From Adenophora triphylla var. japonica (Eukaryota; Streptophyta; Magnoliopsida; Asterales; Campanulaceae): DNA of 64,000 bases. Below the pieces are notes generated by a model that saw only the letters and a list, made by a program, of their open reading frames with translations, did not search any database and was not told the DNA's origin. A program made the position numbers and the translations under genes. Every line of letters begins with the position of its first letter. Position 1 is the first letter of the stretch. This document shows positions 57,558 through 64,000 of the stretch, piece by piece. The stretch is taken from assembly GCA_022495995.1 (NCBI GenBank), contig JAFEMH010000078.1:496001-560000 (forward strand), in the 5' to 3' direction.

Positions 57558-60163
57558 TCAACCACGAACTTCACGAACAGTCGAGAGTAGCATCTCATCA
57601 CCGACAATAGATCGCAATTGTTTCATGAAGATGTCTCTTGGTAATTTCCCGTCCTGCAACGTAAAAAAAGCAAAGCTTAGAGGAGAGTATAAGCTTCTCA
57701 TTTGTCAGTATTTTTAGTGGTTAAGTTCATTTTCCGCAACACCCAATCCCAACACCCAACCCTCTCTCTCTCTCTCTAACACCGACCTCACACCTTCCTT
57801 CACTCTCATTATTCAAATCCCTATTCTCAATCAAATTATTTCTGTAATAACTTCATCCCCGTCTACAAACACGTTACATCTCCTTTCTTCACTCTCATTC
57901 TTCAAATCTCCTATTTCAAAGAAACAAAATGGTACGGGCAAAGATTACAATCAAACAAGAGATGTTGAACAAAATGACTAAAATGCCCAAACTTAAATTC
58001 CCCAAACTTAAATGCCCAATGTAGGAAGTCCTCCAAAGTTTGGACCATGTTTTGTTATTTGTCCTAAAAGCAATTTTTCATGCAAGTAGGCTTTTCAGAG
58101 ACTTTTACCTTGTATCCTCCACATATAGTTCGTAATTCTTGTACTTTAGGGGAAGGGAGACGCTCCTTAAGCTTTGAAAGCAACATGGTAGTTGACGGAG
58201 TTGGCGAATTTTGCATCAACCTTGAAATTGGTGATACATTTAATCGACCTAAGAAGAACAACATTCGAAAATTAACCACGTGTACATCATAAAGCCATAC
58301 CTAATTTGGAAGCAATAAAGGAGGCGAGTTTTACCTGGAACCTCATTAGATAATTTATAGCTGACAACACACTCAGGGAGAATATGAGTGTTCATATTGG
58401 CACACCACACAATATACCATTTAGGTTGTGCAAGATCATCCACTCCGGTATCAAAATCCACACTTGAAGGGTAAGACTGTTGTGAACCTAGTCCAACTTT
58501 CTCACACTTTCCCAATATAATCCGGCACAAAATAACATGTCTTTCACCATTATCATCCACCTCCGATAGCATTGTACTGAGAATTCACCCGTCAGTTCAA
58601 AACTTACACTCATATCAATAGCTAGCTTGAACACATCAAAGCTATTAATGACATACGAATGGGCGACATAAATACTTCTACTATATTTCTCACCGGCAGA
58701 GCCACTTATGGCGCCTAGGGTTAATTTTGAGAAAATGTCAATTTGGTACCTTTTGTTTAGAAAAATATTTATATCACTAAAAAGAAGTTTATTATTTTGA
58801 CCCCTTTAAAATGGAAAAAGATATTGCACTCCGTATAAATTTTGAGCCCCATTTGAGCAAGATTCATGCCTTCAACACTAATCTTTTCTTTCTTTTTCAA
58901 ATGAATAACTTGAAGCCACAATACTAATGTATGACATGACTTTTTCAGGTTTCGGGAAATAATCCCTCGCCTCAGTTCAAAGGGTCTACCATCAAGTAAA
59001 TAAATTTTCAAGGATTAAAGATTCCACTGGGCTAAAAGCAAAGAATCACAATAGTTTCACAAGCATGATAAGTAAAGAAAATGTAGAGAACGTAAAATTA
59101 ATTAGCTTGATTTCCAATCGTGCTCTTTATAAAAGAAAATGTAGAGAACGTAAGAAGATGAAGCTTACCCAACATGTGGTGAACGCACAGGAGATAAGTA
59201 AATCCCAAGGCCGTGAGCTTCAGAATCAGGAACCTTGCTAGGCATCCCAAATCCGTAAGCCAGAATACTCTCCACCCCTTTTGCTGATGTTCCATGCCAA
59301 GCAAACGTCGAATTAGCTTCACCTCCTCTAGCCGTCTTAGTCATTTCAACCTGCTTATGGAATAGTTCGTTGCGAGCCTTATCTAAAGGACCAGGTCTTG
59401 AATACTGATGAATTCCGGTAATCATCGCCCCTCCTAATCCAGACCCGGTCAAAAACAAATTCTTCACAGATTGATACGCTTTATCCTCTTCTTTCAACAA
59501 TTTTGCCTTCGGCCATCTGGGCGAATCACAATCCGACAAAAATAGATTCTTCTTCTTCAATTCCGGTGACAAATCCAACTTCCTCTTCTTCAATTCCATC
59601 AGTTGAAAGCTTTCCACTTCCGACTTCAATTCCATATTCTCCCTACTCCGTTTATTCAAATTCTCAGTAACGTTTATCTCAATCTCTATTTTAGGAACCT
59701 CAGCGCACAATTTATCTGCACAATTCCCATCTCCAATATCCAGATCCGTCATCACACCACCGCTAACAAATCTACTCGGAAAAAAACACTTACCTTCAAC
59801 ATCTATCCAAGCAATTGACTTTTGATCGTCGTAATCCATATTCACCATCATCATACGGTAAAAATCAATCAACCATCTCGAGCCGCCAGCTAAAACCTCA
59901 ACCACCGACTTCCGCTCCACGAAAGTCGACCGGACCAACTCCAACGCATCTCCCTTTAAATCAACCCACGAACCATCTTCATAGCTCATAAGACGCTCCG
60001 GCACCGCACTCCGATTGAAATTGGAGTAATTTTGAATCAATAATTCGGCGTTGTTCTTCACACAGGAAGAATTCTGCTTCAAAATCCGAGGAACCCTAAC
60101 CTTCAATCTATCTACAATGTTCCTCACTTTAGTCGTCATTATAACTTTCGACTCCATAGCCAA
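57558..60163 (-). CDS. SRO: SRO/RCD1-like protein (WWE-PARP-RST), 4 exons, 490 aa
   Basis: Minus-strand exons 59169-60163, 58335-58576, 58109-58248 and 57558-57653 total 1473 nt, all GT-AG. Domains: WWE at residues about 55-150 (MSYEDGSWVDLKGD, SRWLIDFYRMMMVNMDYDDQ); PARP-like at about 232-405 (FAWHGTSAKGVESILAYGFG, GLGIYLSPVRSPHVG, SYPSSVDFDTGVDD, WYIVWCANMNTHILPECVVS); RST at about 415-485 (LNVSPISRLMQNSP, DGKLPRDIFMKQLRSIVGDE). RCD1/SRO proteins are plant nuclear regulators that bind transcription factors through RST and act in oxidative and abiotic stress responses. The PARP fold lacks the usual catalytic glutamate near YIVW, so enzyme activity is doubtful. RCD1 and SRO1 are usually longer (roughly 570-590 aa). 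Start chosen at MAMESKVIMTTKV, preceded by a clean leader. Confidence 0.94.
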
Positions 60164-60267
60164 ATTTAACTAACCCTAAAAATATACAACAAAGAGAAGC
60201 TCCGGTCGGAAAATATTCTCTCCGGCACAGTCGAAGATCTTCTGAATTGAAGCCTTGCCGCCCGTTG

Positions 60268-60276
60268 AATATATAG
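60268..60276 (-). promoter_or_regulatory. Candidate TATA box of the SRO gene
   Basis: Minus-strand CTATATATT about 105 bp upstream of the start codon, the expected distance for a short leader. Confidence 0.5.
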
Positions 60277-60547
60277 AAGGGAAAGTTGGGTGAGTAAGTT
60301 ACTTTTGTACCCCTATAATGAGTCGGTCGGGTGAGGGAGACGTTTTAAATATGTAGGGGCATTATCGTAAGAGTATGCGACACGGAAACGTTAGGTTAAG
60401 CGCCAGCGGTGTGAATATTGTGATTCCTAATCCTGATAGGAAAAGGGTTGACGTGGGTTTCATGATAAGACTTGAGGGTTAAGTTAGGAATGTTCTAGAT
60501 ACCCCTTATAGTTTCGAAATTTTTATATGTTACCCCATGATTAAACT

Positions 60548-60840
60548 TACTCCCTCCGACCCGGTAGAAGCGTCACCCTTTTAGGGGTGGCGCGCAAATT
60601 AAGAAAAAGTGTGGGAAGAAAAAATATTGTGAGTGTAATTTAAAAATAGGAGAGAGAATTAGTGGAGGAAATAGTGAATTTTAAAAGTGTTGTGAGTGTA
60701 GAGGAGAGAGAATTAGTGGAGGGAATAGTGGATGGGATAATAAAATATTAATAAAAGTTTCCTTTTTAGGAAAGGGTGACGCTATAAACGGGACGCCATT
60801 TTGGGTAAAAAGTGACGCTTCGGGCGGGACGGAGGGAGTA
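60548..60840. mobile_element. Stowaway-type MITE in the SRO upstream region
   Basis: TACTCCCTCCGACCCGGTAG at left is mirrored by CGGGCGGGACGGAGGGAGTA at right, with inner AAGCGTCAC / GTGACGCTT. TA edges. It lies about 385 bp upstream of the SRO start codon. Confidence 0.85.
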
Positions 60841-62861
60841 TTTGATTGCAAACTTCCTTTAATTTACTAAATTGTTAGTTTGTCTAATTTTCCATTTTTA
60901 ATTAATGATAAATAAAATACCACTTAGTGGACATTAATTGACACCCTATCCCCACCCCCACCCCCACCCCTACCCCACCATATCACACCCTATCCTCCCC
61001 CGGTGTGAATACCCCGATCCAAAAATTGAAAGTTTGAAAAATATTATTTAAAAGGAAATTGAATTTTCAAAGCGGACTTAAAAGTGTTTAGAGTTGCCAC
61101 ACCGTTTTTTGTAAGCCATAACATTAAAAAAGGCTATTGATGTAAGATATTAGTCTATAGATCACTTTACACCTTGAAAAAAAGAGTATTAAAAGCTCAC
61201 CTAAGGTGACTTTTATCTCCCAGTGTTCCTACTCATAAATGTGTGTGTGGTATTTTAAGTTAAAATAAGGAAATAAAGTTTTTAGAAAATAAGTACATCT
61301 TTATAATTTAGTTTTAAACAGAAAAAGATAAAAGGGTAAAAAATTTAACAAGTAAAACAAAAGAAAGGCATAAAACTGGCCATAGGCTGTCAGGAGGCAT
61401 ATCGAATCGCGTGGACCGACTAATGGTCTCGTGTGGTCCCAAAGGCTCCACACGACTCCTTTCACCTCTCAGACAGATTGTGCCAAAATCAGTACAAAAA
61501 AGGGAAATAAACAAAAAAGTTAATGAATCTACATTCGATTGAACAGTGATTTACAGAGATCACATCAACATTATGACCTCAGAGCCTAAAGCATATCTTA
61601 ATATCAAATAAATTGTTACATTCCCTCGTGGGGAGATAAACCAATTTGTATCAAATGTAGATCCAAAAAATGAAATATCACAACAAACTAACTACAAAAG
61701 ATTCATATTAAGCATTTAATATAAAAGATTGAGATAAAAAATCACATCAACCTCATGATTATATACTATCATGGGAAGAGAACTTGATTGGTATCAAGTG
61801 TGATCAATATAAAGTGAAATAAGGAAAGTGAATAACAAGACATTTATTCAAGAGAAACGACAAGATAACATATTAACATTACTTGATTTACATCCTATCC
61901 TATGAAACTAATCATCATGATTCTTAATGGAATCAAGAGAGGATCAGATATAATCATTGGAGAATTATAGAATCAAGAAATATAGTAATAAAGACATTAA
62001 AGGGAAATAATCACGACAGCCGAGGTTCTGAAAGAAAGAGAGTAAATTTAGGTTTACTTGATCACCACCCTATATATCTAACCATCTTGATTTTAAGGAT
62101 TCAAGAGATGGTTAAAATAATAATGTGGGAATTATATGATCATAAAACAAGGAATATGTAAGTTTATAGTAAAAATTCAACAATAAGTGTAAATTCAATT
62201 AGTAATCAAGTATAAGTGGATAATAAATGAAATAATTGCGAGATTTAATATAAAGATTCAGTATTTATGAGTTAAGAGTGTACCGAGATGACAAGAGAAG
62301 GGTAGAGGTTGGATGATCTTCAAGCTTGAACCTCCTTTGTGTTTGGTTTGCTTGTAGAAAAGGCTTGGTCGGGTGTGAACTAGAGCGTGAGAGAGATTTG
62401 GAAGGAAGAGATTAGGCTCTAATTCGGGAAAGTGATGATTAATTTGGGTAGAGTTTTCCTAAAGGTATCTAAAAAGGATCCGCAAAATTGGTAACCGTTT
62501 TTGCTGCTTCTGAATCCTTCTAACAGTTATCAGGATAAGATATTCTTCTGTTTCTGTAATTCCAGCGAGGTCCTTTGAGAATTTTTACGCCAGAATAATC
62601 ATTCTTCACTTAAAGTGATCTTACGTTGTTTCACTAGTTTACAAAGTAAGTGGGGTTAACGATAAAATAACAATCCAATCTAGTGAGCTAACAAGATGGG
62701 AGAAAGGAACGGACCCGAGGAGCAGCAAAGATTGTGACTAAAATGGTCAGACAGCTGAACTTTTTTGGAAGGATTTCTACGTATACCAAATGAAAATCAA
62801 GCCATCGTAGTTAGGATCCCAGACAAGACAAAGGAAATATGTGAGGTGCTGATGAAGACAC
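60841..62861. other. AT-rich spacer, no gene seen
   Basis: Contains a low-complexity CCCCACCCC run at about 60950-60985 and otherwise unique AT-rich sequence. Open frames are short and unrecognised. Confidence 0.5.
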
Positions 62862-63082
62862 CGGAGGTTGTTTGAACCTAATATGGACATTGAAGGTTGT
62901 CTCAACCTAATTTGGACACTATAGGATGTTTCGACCTAATATGCACACTGAAAGCTGTCTCAACCTAATTTGAACACTGTCTCGACCTAATTTGAACACT
63001 GGAGGCTGTCTTAACCTAATATGTACGCAGAATGCTGTCTCGACCTAATTTGAAAACTGGAGGCTATCTCAACCTAATTTGG
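62862..63082. repeat. Short tandem array of TCTCAACCTAATTTG units
   Basis: About seven copies of a roughly 32-34-bp unit, consensus CTGTCTCAACCTAATTTGAA then CACTGGAGG. Some copies read CGACCTAATATG; one is shortened by about 14 bp. Confidence 0.82.
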
Positions 63083-63239
63083 GCTCTTAAAGGTGAAACA
63101 CTAGAAAATTGATTCGCTAATAGAGCGACTCATCATTTTTACGATAATACTCATATATAAATATAGCCTTGGAGTTTGTTGAATATAATCTCATACTTTA
63201 TTTTGATTAATTTGTCTATCTTAAAAAAATAATAATATA

Positions 63240-63543
63240 TACTCCCTCCGTTTCAATAATAACTTCACAATTTTGGGTTCGACACGCAATTTAAGAAAAA
63301 AGGTAAGTGGAGAAAATATTGTGAGTGTAAAAGTAAAATAGGAGAGAGAATGAGTGGAGGGAATAGTAAATTTGAAAAGTGTTGTGAGTATAAAAGTGAA
63401 ATAGGAGAGAGAATTAGTGGATGGAATAGTATAAATTCTTTGCCATTTTAGAAAAGATGAAGCTTATAACGAAATGTCATTTTGAGTAATTGGTAAAGCT
63501 TTTATTGGAGCGGAGGGATTATTTTGGGATGACCGAGGGAGTA
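63240..63543. mobile_element. Stowaway-type MITE
   Basis: TACTCCCTCCGTTTCAATAA at left and GACCGAGGGAGTA at right. There is also an internal GGAGCGGAGGGATTA about 30 bp before the right end, as if a shorter element had been extended or two ends stacked. Confidence 0.7.
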
Positions 63544-63575
63544 ACATTGCACACATGTCGGGAGCCCGTTATTGT

Positions 63576-63596
63576 CACGTGTCAGGTATTTAAAAG
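63576..63596 (+). promoter_or_regulatory. Probable plus-strand promoter: G-box and TATA box
   Basis: CACGTG (63576-63581, within TGTCACGTGTCAG) lies six bases before TATTTAAAAG (63587-63596). Base composition turns GC-richer and exon-like right after. The gene itself would lie beyond the window. Confidence 0.5.
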
Positions 63597-63619
63597 GGGT
63601 TTTCCTCGCTCGCTTCGAA

Positions 63620-63810
63620 TAAATTTACCTTGTACACTTCGCTCCACAGTTCAAAAGCGGCTCGATCTTCTGCGTTGTATCAAGACTGCAAAGTTTACAT
63701 TCCGGTGTTCCGATAGAACTTTCGGGTTATATCCACCGGCGCCGGCGTGATTCCGGGGTTGTATATCGCTGTTCTCACCATCTATCTCCTTCTGTAACTC
63801 CGGGAACAAG
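63620..63810 (+). other. Candidate first (5'UTR) exon of a gene leaving the window
   Basis: A non-AT-rich stretch after the TATA box ends CGGGAACAAG followed by GTACAAAC, a plausible splice donor at 63811. The open frame through it has no known domain, so it is more likely untranslated leader. Confidence 0.35.
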
Positions 63811-64000
63811 GTACAAACATCTTCGAGCCCTAGTTTCACATTTGTCTACACTCCCTCTGATCAGATAGGGTTACATTACACCAAATTTCATCTCATCGCA
63901 TTTTTCGTGTAATCAGACAACACGATGCGATTTCTGTCTCAATTTTATTTCTTTTGATATATTCCTAACCAGAAGTGTTGAATTTTAACTTAAACTCGAG

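Overview
This is nuclear DNA from a flowering plant, very probably a eudicot. It is AT-rich and has genes with many introns and GT-AG (once GC-AG) splicing. It carries Stowaway-type MITEs with CTCCCTCCGTCCC ends, Ty1/copia and Ty3/gypsy LTR retrotransposons with tRNA-iMet type primer sites, a TRIM element and a tRNA-derived SINE. Nothing bacterial, viral or organellar was seen. I cannot name the species.

Four conserved host genes can be rebuilt exon by exon, all on the minus strand: ERG28 (172-4403, 3 exons, 132 aa, sterol C4-demethylation scaffold), a DUF1005 protein (21809-23396, 2 exons, 418 aa), an inositol-tetrakisphosphate 1-kinase (27838-39856, 10 exons, 337 aa) and an SRO/RCD1-like WWE-PARP-RST protein (57558-60163, 4 exons, 490 aa). 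In each case the exon lengths sum to a whole number of codons. A fifth coding unit, a four-exon plant mobile domain (PMD) gene (18790-20346), sits in a TE-like block (about 16650-21038) full of short TCGTGTATA-type palindromes and tandem arrays.

Layout: 0-4.4 kb ERG28; 4.5-7.3 kb MITEs and AT-rich spacer; 7.7-16.2 kb a gypsy element with 2.8-kb LTRs, a broken gag and almost no readable pol, inserted in an old copia gag remnant; 16.6-21.0 kb the PMD block; 21.8-23.4 kb DUF1005; 23.8-25.4 kb a Harbinger/Tourist-like element holding a higher-order tandem repeat; 25.8-26.5 kb a three-LTR TRIM; 27.8-39.9 kb the ITPK gene, with a 5.3-kb gypsy element in intron 3; 40.7-44.4 kb tandem arrays and non-autonomous DNA elements; 46.3-52.5 kb a young copia element; 52.5-52.8 kb a SINE; 53-57.5 kb unassigned; 57.6-60.2 kb SRO; 60.5-63.5 kb spacer with MITEs; 63.57-63.81 kb a probable promoter and first exon of a plus-strand gene that leaves the window.

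The host genes do not form a pathway. ERG28 and DUF1005 genes are, from memory, adjacent in Arabidopsis, so the roughly 17 kb of mobile DNA between them here looks like expansion of an ancestral interval. The observations most worth checking are the PMD block, the three-LTR TRIM, the copia element whose primer-site position lacks a tRNA match but is complementary to its own LTR, the four-residue gap in a conserved loop of the ITPK, and the palindrome arrays.
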